Source of the DNA: Bemisia tabaci
Taxonomy: Eukaryota; Arthropoda; Insecta; Hemiptera; Aleyrodidae
Length of the DNA stretch: 64,000 nucleotides
Direction of reading: 5' to 3'
Assembly (NCBI RefSeq): GCF_918797505.1
Contig: NC_092795.1
Coordinates: forward strand, 5,179,434 to 5,243,433
Shown here: positions 1 to 10,425 of the stretch, piece by piece
Position numbering within the stretch: position 1 is the stretch's first letter
Layout of the letters: each line of letters begins with the position of its first letter
The notes under the pieces: model-generated
Told to the model about the DNA's origin: nothing
What the model saw: only the letters and a program-made list of their open reading frames with translations
Database searches by the model: none
Translations under genes and position numbers: made by a program

Positions 1-270
1 CTCCGCAAGACGGAATAGCGGTTGGCGGGAGGAAACCGACAACCATGAGAGGGATGAAGTCTGCACAACAACCCTTAGATGGTTAGATGATTCAACCCTT
101 GTACCATTGGACCAAGCCGGGTCAAATTATTGACCCGAGGCTTTGCCAAAAACACATGCTTCGCGGGCTATATGGGACCGGTAGGTATCGACTCCAGTTG
201 CAGGTTTACAAATGTATCGTAAAAGAGAACCAGGCATAAATTGAAAAAAAAATGGAGAAAAAAATCGAAT
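1..270. other. Unassigned left edge
   Basis: No reading frame, repeat match within the window or hairpin was recognised. It may be the tail of an element lying mostly outside the window. Confidence 0.4.
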
Positions 271-812
271 GTCAACCTAGCCGAAGATAGGAGAAACGTA
301 ATCCGATCTCGTTTTGATCATTTTTCCCAAATCGGAGCGACACATTATAGAGCAGAGCATTGCGAGCTCACGTCTCGCGCCATGGCGCCTTCGATTTTGG
401 GAACGCAACACGGACGTCCATTAGGTACGAATAGTTGTATCTCTGCGCCGTCTCGCCGCGAGTCTTTTTCTTCGTCCTGTTGCTATACAGTGTTTGTCCT
501 TATTTGTCTTATGTGTAATGGTGCCTCAAGGGCTACGTGAGTAACGCAGCCGAAGACAGGAGAGACGTAATCTGGTCTCGTTTTTAACGTTTCTCCCGAA
601 TCAGAGCGACACATCACTAGCAACATAGTTCAGAGCATTGAGAGCTCACGCCTCGCGCCAGCGCGCCTTCAATTTCGCGAACGCAACACGGACATCCATC
701 AAGTACGAATAGTTGTATCTCTGCGCCGTCTCAACGAGAGTCGTTTTCCTTGTTCTAATCCATGCTGCGTTGCCTCCGTTTGTCTTATTTGTGATGGTAC
801 TTCAAGGCTATG
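271..812. repeat. Two-copy tandem duplication, unit about 270 bp
   Basis: The units are 271-540 and 541-812. Both carry, in the same order, CCGAAGAYAGGAGARACGTAA, GAGCGACACAT, GAGCTCACGYCTCGCGCCA, GAACGCAACACGGAC, AGTACGAATAGTTGTATCTC (approximately) and TCTGCGCCGTCTC. They have diverged by many substitutions and small indels, so the duplication is not recent. The open frame in unit 1 is not conserved in unit 2, so I do not call a gene. Confidence 0.75.
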
Positions 813-1442
813 GTATGATAACAAAAAAAATGACATCATTCGTGTTATCCCACTATAACTGCTCAGTGTGAAAAATATCTCGAGTTGAGTATGGTTAATT
901 TCCAAACTTCTCATTGTAATAATTATTTTATATGTAAGATATTTAAGGGAAAACACGATGTCGTCGCCCTCGTAACATAACAAAATGATACCACACTTTC
1001 AGATGATCCCTGTCGTCCATATGACTCAATACTCTCCCGGGCTCATCTCTAAGTGTAGGCACGTCATTTTGCCAGCCAAGCGACGAGGTATATTTTTCCA
1101 CTTCAAACTTTTTCCAGTGGCGTTGCAAGGAAAAAATTCCTTTTTACTCGGGTCTTTCTCGTCCCAAGGTTGGAAATAAATGCAGCCCTTGGTTTTGTAC
1201 TGGTACTCATTACAGCTTAAACATGTATTTTCGACTCTAATTATAATATTTGGAGTTTCTCGGTTTCGTTTCCCCCGCGAAATGGTGTGGACCTAGCACC
1301 ATTTCTCCACCTTGTTACATTAAGTGCAGCTAGTAACAACAGACAAAAATCGGCAAGAACCCCCCTCCCATCCGAGACCGCCGCCATTTTGGAACCCCCG
1401 ACATCTTCCACGGGACCCGCTGTACTTACATACTCTCCTGCA
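813..1442. other. Unassigned spacer
   Basis: Mixed composition with an AT-rich part near 820-960. I see no repeat shared with the rest of the window and no convincing frame. Confidence 0.4.
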
Positions 1443-1689
1443 CTGCCATGCTAAGCAAGAACGCCGTAAATCCATCAAGATTTTTCCTCGTTTTTTGGAA
1501 CCTAACACTTTATAACATAAAAACTGTTTTGCCCATGCACCTCAAATTTTCAAGTTAAGTTCTTCATAGTCTTTGCGAAAGAATTCTGTAAAAAAATTGT
1601 CCCAAGGTACACAAGATTTTCTGCTATGATACGTTGTTTTCAAAAAAAATGTAAAATGGCGTTTACGGCGTTTTTGCGTTGCACGGCAG
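1443..1689. mobile_element. Family A MITE, divergent interior
   Basis: The ends read CTGCCATGCTAAGCAAGAAC and, inverted, GTTGCACGGCAG, with GCCGT(A) just inside both ends. This matches the terminal inverted repeats of the other A copies. Length (247 bp) fits, but the interior lacks the usual GTTGCCAAATTTCC segments, so this is a diverged subfamily. No coding capacity. Confidence 0.7.
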
Positions 1690-1718
1690 TGCACTATATT
1701 ATATAGAGAAAGCTCTGT

Positions 1719-2053
1719 ACACGGAGAAAAAAACCTCGCGCGTGGGACCCGAAGTTTAGGTCATATGGATCTCTGAAGTTTTCAGATTGAGCATCTGAAC
1801 ACTTTAGGTCTAGCTGTCGAGGTTCGGATCACACATCTGAAACTTCAATTCTTACATCTGAAGTACTTCAGATGTGAGAACCGAAGTTTTTCGGTTGTGA
1901 GAACCGAAGTACTTTAGATGTAAGAACTGAAGTTTCAGATGTGTGATGCAAACCTCAGCAGCTGGACCTAAAGTGTGATGCTCAATCCGAAAACTTCAGA
2001 GATCCATAGGACCTAAACTTCGGGTCCCACGCACGAAGTTTTTTTCTCCGTGT
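1719..2053. mobile_element. J1 foldback element (long palindrome)
   Basis: The two halves are near reverse complements. They start ACACGGAGAAAAAAAC and end TTTTTTTCTCCGTGT, with GTGGGACCCGAAGTTTAGGTC mirrored by GACCTAAACTTCGGGTCCCAC (written here as arms of about 150 bp). The centre has smaller nested palindromes built from CATCTGAAG and GAACCGAAGT. This is a non-autonomous foldback with no frame. Confidence 0.85.
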
Positions 2054-2387
2054 ATTATGCGTATTTTGCGCCTCTTATACAGTCTGACAACACCACGCAA
2101 CAATGAACTCTTTTCCCTCTTCGCTTCGGAAACTAGGGGCACGCGGGAAGGGGGAGGGGGGAAGAAGTCATTCGGTGGGAGCTGTTAATTACGAAAGGGT
2201 TGCAGGTTAAACGTGGGCGGAGCGAGGGTCGCGGGTCGCGGGAGTGCGGGATGAAGGGGTTGAGCGACTAACGAGTTATGCACGCAGATGCGAGTACAGG
2301 AATGTGTCGTCGAGTGTCGCCGGTTGCCTAGCTGGCCGGGGAGGTTTTCAGAGGGAGTGCGTGAGCTCCGGGAGCGCTCTGCTCGCG
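2054..2387. other. GC-rich spacer
   Basis: Purine-rich and G-rich from about 2130 (AAGGGGGAGGGGGG) into a CpG-containing stretch to 2390. I see no repeat match or protein-like frame. Confidence 0.4.
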
Positions 2388-2834
2388 ATACAGCGTGATC
2401 CAAAAGTCCTGCGCCACCCTTGTTACCCCTGAAGTTTTTGCCTCTGTTAGGGTAGTCCTCTTAAAGTTTTCAGGGTTCCTAAAAGTCGTTTCCTTAGTCC
2501 TAAAGCACCAAAAAAATTTCAAATTGTATTATGAGGGGTGGGGGGTCAACAACGCTAATGAAGTATACGTTACGTAATTTTTGAAAGCTCTTTTGGCAGC
2601 ATCAAAAGCTATACAGGGTAATCGAAAAGTCCTGCAGCACCCCTGTCACCCCTAGAGTGTTAGTCCCTTTTAGAGTGGTCCTCTTTAAATTTTGAGGGCT
2701 CCCAAAAGTCCTATCTATGGACCTAAAAGCATCCAAAAAATTTCAAATTGCGTTACGAGGGGTGGAGGGGTCAACAATGCGGGAAAAGTGCCTTATGATA
2801 TTTATGAAAGCTCCTTCGGCAGTATTAAAAGCTT
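2388..2834. repeat. Family P tandem pair, unit about 223 bp
   Basis: The units are 2388-2610 and 2611-2834. Both begin ATACAGSGTRATC and share AAAAGTCCTGC, GTGGTCCTCTT or GTAGTCCTCTT, TTTCAAATTG, AGGGGTGG and TCAACAA, ending with GAAAGCTC...AAAAGCT. A third, single, more diverged copy lies near 44803. The repeat contains no conserved frame. Confidence 0.7.
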
Positions 2835-2870
2835 CCAACTTCTTTTTACCGGAGGTGTCCTCAATTCCAA

Positions 2871-3071
2871 CACTGAAAAAAAAGCTCCGGCTGTGGTAGC
2901 CATACTTACGGGCTATATAGACATACCGTCTGCGTTCCGGGCTCAGAGGGCGAAAGTTCCGAGCCTAGCATCCGAAGTAGTCGAAACTACGGCTCCAGCA
3001 CCCGGAACCTTCGGTCTCAGAGCCAAGAACGGAGGGTATGTCTGTATAGTTCGTAACTTCTTTTTTTTCAG
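2871..3071. mobile_element. Family Q foldback, copy 1
   Basis: It starts CACTGAAAAAAAAGCTCCGG and ends in an inverted T-run plus CAG. Inner arms pair around TATAGACATACCGTC and GTATGTCTGTATAG, and around CCGGGCTCAGAGG and CGGTCTCAGAGCC. A second copy is at 62907. The CACTG-A-run terminus resembles families B and J4. Confidence 0.75.
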
Positions 3072-3433
3072 AGAACCTGGAAGAATTGCCTCTGGTGTCT
3101 GGGGCTGCCTAATTACTTTTGACAGAACGCAGTGACAACGCCACTGAGCATCACTACCATTTTCACCACGGAGAAAACACTCGAGCGAAAAAAGGGGAGC
3201 AGGGAGGCAGAACTCCCTTGGAGCTAAATCGATGTAAACATTCCGGTATTCAACGCAATTTACTTACCGCCCATAATTCTTCGCACTTCCCTACCATCTG
3301 ATGCTGGCGACCCTGCAGTCGTACCCGCTGCGTGCCCGCCCTGTACCCTTATCACGGTCTGAAAAACACCGAGCCCGGCTTGCGGCGTCTTCAACTTACG
3401 AACCGCTCGGCGAGATCGTCGAGTCTTAAATGT
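3072..3433. other. Unassigned spacer
   Basis: Moderately GC-rich, 360 bp. No repeat partner in the window and no recognisable protein. Confidence 0.35.
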
Positions 3434-3683
3434 GCCGCGCGTTCAACAGAAAAGAACCAAGCCACCTCAGCTATCGCAAAATGTAACTGCGCAATTTAAT
3501 TTTTTACAAGAAAACGTTCGTGCGGATTCCTTTGAAAATTTTATGGAATTTGCTTCGCACTCTGCAGAAAATTCACTGGTATTTGCACAAAAATTCGCAC
3601 AACCGTTTTTATGTATACAATTAGAATGCTCCATTGAATTTGGCAATAGCTAATGTGGCTTGGTTCCTTTTTGCTTCACGCGG
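3434..3683. mobile_element. Family C MITE, copy 1
   Basis: The left end reads CGCGTTCAACAGAAAAGAAC followed by CAAGCCACCTCAGC. The right end is the inverse, AGCTAATGTGGCTTGGTTCC then CACGCG. Inner conserved block: GTGCGGATTCCTTTGAAAAT. About 245 bp and non-coding, with four related copies in the window. Confidence 0.85.
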
Positions 3684-4572
3684 AAAGATTGACCTCATTT
3701 TCAGCGGTCCTCACCAGCTCCCTGTCCTTGCATGCTTCTGCGGTTTTGAGGACGATTTGAAGCGGGACAAAGTTTGGTTCAAGTTGGCTCCATTTAGAAT
3801 TTGCTTGCTTAAAATTACTTTAAGTTCGATGGAAACTTTAAGTTAAGTCCCGAACGGTTCGAAATAACTTTTGACCGGTTTCACGACGTTCACGAAAAAA
3901 ATTGCAGGATTCTATAGATATCGGTTTCGCGAAGGTATCGGAGTGGCGGTTCGACACTCGGGTCGTTTTGACAAGTATGAGTTGGCGATTTCGGCGATAT
4001 ACGTTAAAAAGTAGGATTTCAGTTTATACTGAATTTTAACGCATGTTGCCAAAGTCAGTGACTCCCGTGTCAAAACGGTACTGTCCTTTATTGTTATCTG
4101 TTTAGTTAACGGAGCTGTTTGGATAATTTGCACACTAGATGGCGATAGATTTTCTTGCCACCGCGCCGCGCCGCGCCGCGACGTCTCACAGCTTGGAATC
4201 AGCCAATCAGGAGTATTAAAAATCACAAGTGCAGAAGTCTGCTTGCTTACTTAATACTGAAGCCCAGACGTCACAAGAAATTCTGGGATGAACAGTCATA
4301 CTCGGATGAACTACAACCCTCTTTGATGAAAACTAAAACGGAGAATTCGCACGAAAAAAGTTAATTACTGAATCTGAGAATACTTAATGAGCTGTGTTCG
4401 CAGAATTTATCAACATTTTTTCTGAAGTGGGAAATTTTAGAAAAATAGATTTATAAATCTATTAATCAAATTAACTATTATCTAAAAGTATTGACCTATT
4501 AATTCGATTAATTTATTTTACTTTTTAATAGATTTAATTTTCTTTTTAAACCTAGGCCCTTCAGTATATGCT
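3684..4572. other. Unassigned spacer with short CCGCG microsatellite
   Basis: It holds a (CCGCG)4-like run at about 4160-4182 and an AT-rich stretch at 4430-4545 with several ATTAAT/TAATAGAT motifs. No gene or dispersed repeat recognised. Confidence 0.4.
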
Positions 4573-4662
4573 TTTTGCCGGTTTGACACCAGGTAGGTGG
4601 CCATATTGCGCAAAAATTTATTCAAACAATCTAGCAACCTAGCTTGTGTCAAACCGGCAAAA
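4573..4662. repeat. U inverted repeat (90 bp hairpin)
   Basis: TTTTGCCGGTTTGACAC at the left is exactly mirrored by GTGTCAAACCGGCAAAA at the right, and inner CAGGTAGG is loosely mirrored by CAACCTAG. It looks like a small foldback element. No second copy seen. Confidence 0.7.
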
Positions 4663-4912
4663 GTCATCTACTCCCTTCTAACGAAAACCAATTCAATTCT
4701 CTTGACAAGATATTCAGGCTGGTAGAGAACTTAATTGCACGGAAAAACTGCGAAGTTGTATACGCAAGTGCGGGGTGCCTCTGACATATATCGCCTGTAA
4801 CGAAAATAACGTAAACCAACACAACTTTCAGAGGGAGGGGCCCAAAAGGAGGGGAGGAGGAGGGAGGTGGGTCGAGTCCCGGAGAAAAAGGTCTTGCCTC
4901 ACGTACATAGTT

Positions 4913-5165
4913 CTGCCGTGCTAAGAAAGAACACCGTATGAGCCTTCAGGCGTTGCCAAATTTCCTTTGACAAATCACTAATTTTCAAGAAAATTTGTTA
5001 ATATTTTTCTTCCAATTTCTCAGGTAATTTTGCTTAGAATTTGATCTAGAACGTCTGAAAATTTCATCGACAAATATCGAAACTTTTCCTCCAAGATAAA
5101 CATTTTATCGAAGGAAATTTGGCAACTCTCGAATGTTCATACGGCGTTCTTCCTTAGCATGGCAG
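4913..5165. mobile_element. Family A MITE
   Basis: Terminal CTGCCGTGCTAAGAAAGAAC and inverted GTTCTTCCTTAGCATGGCAG. Typical interior: GCGTTGCCAAATTTCCTTTG on the left and GGAAATTTGGCAACTCTCG on the right. 253 bp, no coding capacity. Confidence 0.9.
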
Positions 5166-5477
5166 AGTTGTCGGAGACGAAGGTCTGTAGGGAGCAACGC
5201 TCGAGCTTCAAGATGAAAAGTTGGAAGCTGAATTTTTTATGACTCTCGTCGCGATTTCCTTGGGGCAGGTCCCGATCCGGAGATGCAGATGCTTTCAATG
5301 TTTGGAAGAAGAGACAAAAATCGAAAAAAAAGTACACTCAGACCGACATGGGATTTCTTAAATACATAACTACCATATTTCTTTCTTCCTCGACTTCCAT
5401 GACACTGACAAAGAAATGAAAGTAGACGGAGAATTTCTGTCGAATAAACTTCAGTTAGAATTTGTATTAATATAAAT
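5166..5477. other. Unassigned spacer
   Basis: About 310 bp. No shared repeat or convincing frame seen. Confidence 0.35.
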
Positions 5478-5640
5478 GATAGGGTCCCTTTATACTGAGA
5501 GTAAAGACAATGTGAATCCATTTCTGATTGGTCCCCGTATTCTAGGTCTTCACAGTGTCACAAACGGGAATACAGATTACAGTTTCACCAAATGCAAACA
5601 TTATAAACTGGAATGGACCGGGGAATTGGGGGCATAACAT
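5478..5640. repeat. Family T repeat, copy 2
   Basis: It shares with 14850-15110, in opposite orientation, the blocks GTCCCTTTATACTGAGAGT, TCTGATTGGT, CACAGTGTCACAAACGGGAA and a following diverged part. It lacks the second arm that makes copy 1 a foldback, so it looks partial. Confidence 0.65.
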
Positions 5641-5793
5641 CTCTGCATTCCTTGTAATTTTTCATTGCAAGGATCTGTGGCAAAATCTAAAAAAAAAAAT
5701 GATTCAAATTTAATGTTACTTTGAGAATTCCCATAGGAACATTAAAAGACGAATGACTCAGTTGGCGGGAAAAAGCACGCGATTAACTTTGAC

Positions 5794-6044
5794 TGGACCG
5801 CGCTGGCAGAAAAGAACCAAGGCACATCAGCTATTGCCCAATTAGATAAGGCAATTTAATTTCTTACAAGAGAACGTTTGTGCGGATTCCTTTGAAAATT
5901 TTAAAGAATATACTTCTTACGATGAAAAGAATTCACTATCATTCGCACAGAAATCATTATCATTCATATAATCATCATATCATTTGCCCAATTAAATTTG
6001 GCAATGGCTCATGTGGCTTGGTTCCTTTCTGCTTAACGCGGTCA
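5794..6044. mobile_element. Family C MITE, copy 2
   Basis: Left TGGACCGCGCTGGCAGAAAA then GAACCAAGGCACATCAGCTA. Right inverse: GGCTCATGTGGCTTGGTTCC then TTAACGCGGTC. The interior GTGCGGATTCCTTTGAAAAT block is retained. Confidence 0.85.
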
Positions 6045-6485
6045 AATTGTTTGACCAAATGATAAGAGTAAACCGATAAGGTATAGACAACGTAGCGTAG
6101 GTATAGGAGAAAGCAATTTGCTTAAGTTCGAAAGTATGAGACCTCATGCGTTGCTGGTTTGCTCACAAAGCAATGAATTTCGCACAAAAGCCGAAAGTTC
6201 TCGTGGCTCCACCGTAGTCCTTCTTTTTCGGTAAAGAAAGGGGTCATCAAACGATTTTATGGCCAGGTCTACGGGGAGTGACAAACAAGGCTGTGAAAAA
6301 GCACTTTGATGCGTGCAGAAGTCGTAAAGATATCCATCGGATCAAAAGGAAGCTGCCACGTTTACGGTAAAACTTATGAAAATCTGAAAGCTTGCAGTGC
6401 TGTCGAATAGCCGACAATTATTAAACGTTACATCATTTTTCATCCACTCCGAAGATTTTTGAGAGATCTCTTTTCTGAGAAGCAT
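6045..6485. other. Unassigned spacer
   Basis: No repeat match, RNA structure or protein-like frame recognised. Confidence 0.35.
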
Positions 6486-6610
6486 GAGCTGTGCCCGTAA
6501 GAGTGGTAAGACCCAACTTACGAGACCGTATGTGTTAAGAAGGTGTTGGGAGCTGTGCCTGTAAGAGTGGTAAGACCCAATTTTCGAGACATGTGTTAAG
6601 AAGGTGTTGG
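6486..6610. repeat. Two-copy tandem repeat, unit 61-64 bp
   Basis: GAGCTGTGCCYGTAAGAGTG, GGTAAGACCCAA, CGAGAC, ATGTGTTAAGAAGGTGTTGG occur in the same order at 6486-6549 and 6550-6610. The second unit is 3 bp shorter. High similarity suggests recent slippage or duplication. Confidence 0.85.
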
Positions 6611-7614
6611 TGTGAGTATACATAATTTTTAGATATTAAGTACTGAGAAATTTTCCTTCTTAAACGTGGCTGTTGATGGAAAAAGGAATTTTGGGGTTTA
6701 TGGTCACCGAATAGTGCAGAGTTTTTCTCGTTTTTTGGCGTAAAAACACCCACAATAATGTCACACCAAACGAGTTACGATATGTAGTTCAATAAATGGG
6801 ATATAAAAAGAGGCAAATTGTGGAATAGTTTATATGACGCAATAGGGGATTAAAATTAGTGTTAGAGTAACATGAAACATTATGCCGTATAATTGACACA
6901 AAAATGAATGAAATTGCGCGAATTTTTTCCCCTTTTTTTTAAAATCGAAAACCCAATTACAATTTTTCGACCCTAGTTGACAGAAATTGCTCTCGATTTT
7001 GACAAGAAGGGTTATCAAAACGGGGTTGAAACACTTGAAGCAGCGGTGTTGAAAAAGTGGAAAAAACGTCAATATATTTTCATAGTTATTTTCCGCGTAA
7101 GGAAGCCTTGGAATACCTGCTAAAGAAAAATTCAAAGGGGGAAGGAGCCTATGCAAAAGATTTTAGAAGTACATACATTCATTGGTCCCGCACAATAAAC
7201 TTACCGTTTCCCGCCATGATTTTATAGGCCATAAAAGTTGTCACTTCGAAGTTTGAAAGTTTCCAATGATCCGTGAGGAAAGTGTGAAAGGATCGTGACT
7301 TTTTGGGCGCGAAAGCAGAGGAAAGGGAAGCAGGTTGCTTTTCCTCCTCATCCACCGACCCCGAAGTAGGGAGAGGGAGGGAAAAGGAAGAACAAACAAG
7401 GGTACGTTATAAGCTGCAGCGGGAAAAAGCGAAATCCAGGTTAGGGGTTGAGGAGATCCGTGTTCAGCGTTCACGAAATCAGCTCGGAGAGGAAGCTGAT
7501 GTAAATCGGTAAGGCAAATTAACGTTGTTTATGCAACGAAAAACGGCCGGAATTCTCGATAGCGAGCGATGTTGCCAGTCTTCATCGATTTGAGGAAGTT
7601 TAAGACCCATGATT
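6611..7614. other. Unassigned spacer
   Basis: AT-rich to about 7180, then a purine-rich segment near 7310-7450. Open frames here are under 110 codons and show no recognisable domain. Confidence 0.4.
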
Positions 7615-7762
7615 CAGTGGCGTGTTTTGCGATATGTCGATTGATCTACCATTTAAACCTCGATAAACAAGGTTATCGCAACGAACACTTCAATAATCGA
7701 TTCTTTACCATAGCACCAAATGGGAAAATATCGATGAGCGATCATTCACGCCTCGCTTCGCT
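7615..7762. mobile_element. Family I hAT-like MITE, degraded copy
   Basis: Begins CAGTGGCGTGTTTTGCGATA, keeps the interior TCGCAACGAACACTTCAATA and ends with CATTCACGCCTCGCT. The right terminus no longer matches well, so the element is eroded. Confidence 0.65.
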
Positions 7763-7950
7763 AAACATTAGAGGAGTGGCAACTCAGAACATGAACCTAG
7801 TGAGCTTTATTAGGTGTTGCTACACAGTTAACAATTTCTGTGTTCGGTGTTACTCTGTGTTAGTTCGTGCTACTTTTTGTGTGTGTCGATCAACCCAAAG
7901 GATGTGGTTGCTCAGCAAAATTATGTATTAAATCGACCCAAACCGTAGGT

Positions 7951-8072
7951 CAGTGGCGTGGCGTGCTTTGCGATAAATCGCTTGATCGGCTATTTAAACC
8001 AATGGAAAAGTATCGATAAACAGGGTGTTCGCAGCGAACACCTTAATAATCGATTATTTACTACAGCTCGTA
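7951..8072. mobile_element. Family I hAT-like MITE, right end missing
   Basis: Starts CAGTGGCGTGGCGTGCTTTG, then CGATAAATCGCTTGATCGG, AAAGTATCGATAAACAGGGT and GTTCGCAGCGAACACC. It stops after ATCGATTATTTACTACAGCT with no right inverted terminus. It contains an exact TATCGATA site at 8011-8018. Confidence 0.75.
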
Positions 8073-8115
8073 TAATACTGTGCAACACCTCTGTTGTGAA
8101 ACAGTTGCTTCAGGC

Positions 8116-8270
8116 GCCGCCGCACGACGGGCGAGCGGCCAGCACGAAACGCGCATTGGCGCCTACAAACCTAAGTGGATACTCCAAGCATTGTGCAATG
8201 CGTGAAGTATCCACTTAGGTTTGTAGGCGACAGTGAGCCTCTCGCGCTGGCAGCACGCCGCTCCGCTCTG
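8116..8270. repeat. Family L mirrored units
   Basis: GCGCCTACAAACCTAAGTGG at the left is mirrored by CCACTTAGGTTTGTAGGCG at the right, with CAAGCATTG/CAATGCGTGAAG at the centre. These are two L units facing each other. The same arrangement is at 26518; tandem versions lie at 37929 and inside K1 and K2. Confidence 0.75.
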
Positions 8271-8666
8271 TTAGGCTTTAATATTTAGCGGTTGTTTAAC
8301 TCATGATTTTGAAATGTTAGCACACTCTCCATTGATTATTTTCATTTAAATTGATGGTAAAAAAAATATGTATTTTTTATGATAGTAAATTGACATTGTC
8401 CTCAGACTTAATAAATTGAATAAAATGTTTGAAAATTGCTTGAAGGTCTCGAAATATCCTGATCCATGATCCTGATTTTTTCGATGTCATCAAATTTCCT
8501 GATATTTTACGGGTTTTCCAGTTTTTCCTGAGGGAAGACACCGTGAAAATGCAACGATGGGAGGAACATTTTTAACTCATTTTAGTTAATTTATTAGAGA
8601 AATGATTTAGATCTCAACGAGTTGGATATCTACTCTTATCTTCTGGAGAAATGAGCCAGCAGTTGG
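8271..8666. other. Spacer with a family M-like fragment
   Basis: At about 8440-8530 there are repeated CCTGATnn/TTTCCTGATA phrases like family M. The rest is AT-rich and unassigned. Confidence 0.4.
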
Positions 8667-8903
8667 CGCACAGTGGATCGAGTCAATGGGTGAGGTGGGA
8701 CAAAATTTGGCAACTTTAAAAGATCATAACACCGTTTATACAAAATTTTGAGGTTCTAAAAGTGGCTCCATTGGTTTTCTCGTAAAATTTTCTTCCAAAA
8801 GCACCCCTTAAAATTTAAATTGTGATGAGATAAACGTAAAATTTTACAATTTTTGTCAAAAATTTCATGTCCGACTTCCTCCATTGACTCGGTCCTCTGT
8901 GCG
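8667..8903. mobile_element. Family F MITE, copy 1
   Basis: Left CGCACAGTGGATCGAGTCAA then GGTGGGACAAAATTTGGCAA. Right TTTCATGTCCGACTTCCTCC then ATTGACTCGGTCCTCTGTGC. The interior has GTGGCTCCATTGGTTTTCTC and AGCACCCCTTAAAATTTAAA as in other F copies. About 237 bp, non-coding. Confidence 0.85.
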
Positions 8904-9473
8904 GCGTCGCATCCCTATCCGGAGGGTTCCCAAAAAGGGTCAATCCGCAGGGATTCGAAAGGACGACCCTCCGAATCACCCTTTGAGGATACCCGCACAA
9001 GTCCTTTAAATCTTCTCAAGGGTACGCCCTGTACTTTCCGCGCGATTTTGGCCCTCGATACGCGATACAACGTTAATGGTGTTATTGACCGCCAAAGTTT
9101 GCCTTTAAAACGTATTCCGTGTTTCTAAGGGCAGAGGGTTTTATTTGAAAGCTTCCTGTTCGTTAAAACGGTCGGGGAAGAAAGGGATTGGCTTTTTTAT
9201 GCCGGTAAACAAACCTGTGGGATTAGACTAAGGAAGTTCGGGCCCTGTTGCTAAACTTCGAATATAAAACTCGGTTTTTTCGGGGCCATTGCCGCACTAG
9301 GTCATGTGACATGGATACATAGGGGTTGTGAGATATTATGATTAGTTTGCATGGTATATTGATTTTTTCATTTGTTGTTCTTTTCAATGTGTTGCTTCTA
9401 GCAATGAATTTCGACTTTCGGCTAAACTTTTATTTTGATTAATTCGTGACACGCTTCACTGATGAGCGTAACA
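8904..9473. other. Unassigned spacer
   Basis: About 570 bp. No repeat family of this window and no convincing frame recognised. Confidence 0.35.
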
Positions 9474-9787
9474 TCAGAGTTGCCACAGAATGTAGGAGAT
9501 GAAATTCCCTAACATTTTACTGATTTCCCTGACGCATTTTCGGGAAATTTCCTGACAATTGAAGACCTGACGGATGGTTAAGAAGGCATAATTGAAAATA
9601 GTTTTCAGGCAAAATATCTTGTTCAAACTCTCAAACCCATTTTATAAAGCAAATGAAGGCGATTTAACAAATTTTCCCGGACATCATCCTCATTTTCGTC
9701 ATTTTTCCTCTCATTTCCCGGTTTTCGAAGACTTTTTAAAATTCCCTGAAATTTCCCGAGTTCCCCTCACTGTGGCAACCCTGTAAC
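9474..9787. repeat. Family M element, well bounded
   Basis: Starts CAGAGTTGCCACAGAATGTA with GGAGATGAAATTCCCTAAC. It is full of TTCCCTGA/CCTGACR phrases and ends CACTGTGGCAACCCTG, inverse to the start. 51112-51403 has the same boundaries and wording. No reading frame. Confidence 0.75.
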
Positions 9788-10025
9788 ATGTTTAACGTTC
9801 TGTTTCATACCAACATATTAAAACGAAAATTTAACGCTAAAACTTGAGAAGAATGTTTAAAAATCGTTGGCCTCTGAATATTTATCAAGGTGGATAAAAC
9901 AGCCCCTAATAATCCCCGTAACATTTTAACACTTCTGTTCTTTAGGGTGACACGGCAAACTAGGAGTTTGGAGAGTCAGTATCTTGCACGGAATTCTGCA
10001 TATTGTCTTGTACGGAATTTCAGAT

Positions 10026-10425
10026 TAGTTTGACTGCATTTTGCAATTTGGAACTATGAATTCTGGCTCTTCTGGAAAAACAGTTTACAGTTTTACAGTT
10101 TAACAAGATTATTTATTAAGTGCGAACAAAAGAAAAGTAACATAATAAAACCACCCACTAAGGTTGGACCTTGTGTCGGGTGGGGTCTTATTAATTGATA
10201 AATAAATGTTAACTAATCATTTGAAAATGAAAGAAAGGCGGAACAAGAAGAGAAAAAAAAAGAAAAGAAATAAATAAAAAGAAAGAAAGTAGTAGTAGTA
10301 GTAAAATAATAAAGAAAGGAAGAAAGAAAGAAGAAAAATCACTTAAGTGCATAGGGAAGCTAATGGCACATACGTTGTATTTAAACCGGGCTATGTAGTT
10401 ATAAATTGCAAAATGTAGTCCAGTT
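10026..10425. mobile_element. Family D foldback, split by inserted sequence
   Basis: The left half (10026-10075) reads TGACTGCATTTTGCAATTTG and AATTCTGGCTC. The right half (10348-10425) reads AAGTGCATAGGGAAGCTAAT, AAACCGGGCTA and TTGCAAAATGTAGTCCA. At 25394 these halves are contiguous in 139 bp, so about 270 bp, including the purine tract, lies between them here. Confidence 0.7.
10225..10340. repeat. Purine-rich low-complexity tract
   Basis: Runs of GAAAGAAAG, AAGAAAAAAAAAG and (AGT)5 make an A/G-dominated tract. The long open frame on the opposite strand is a by-product of this composition. Confidence 0.9.

Noticed and set aside
2692..3135. 147-codon plus-strand frame
   Set aside because: It runs across the end of a P unit and the whole Q foldback, and is not conserved in other copies of either.
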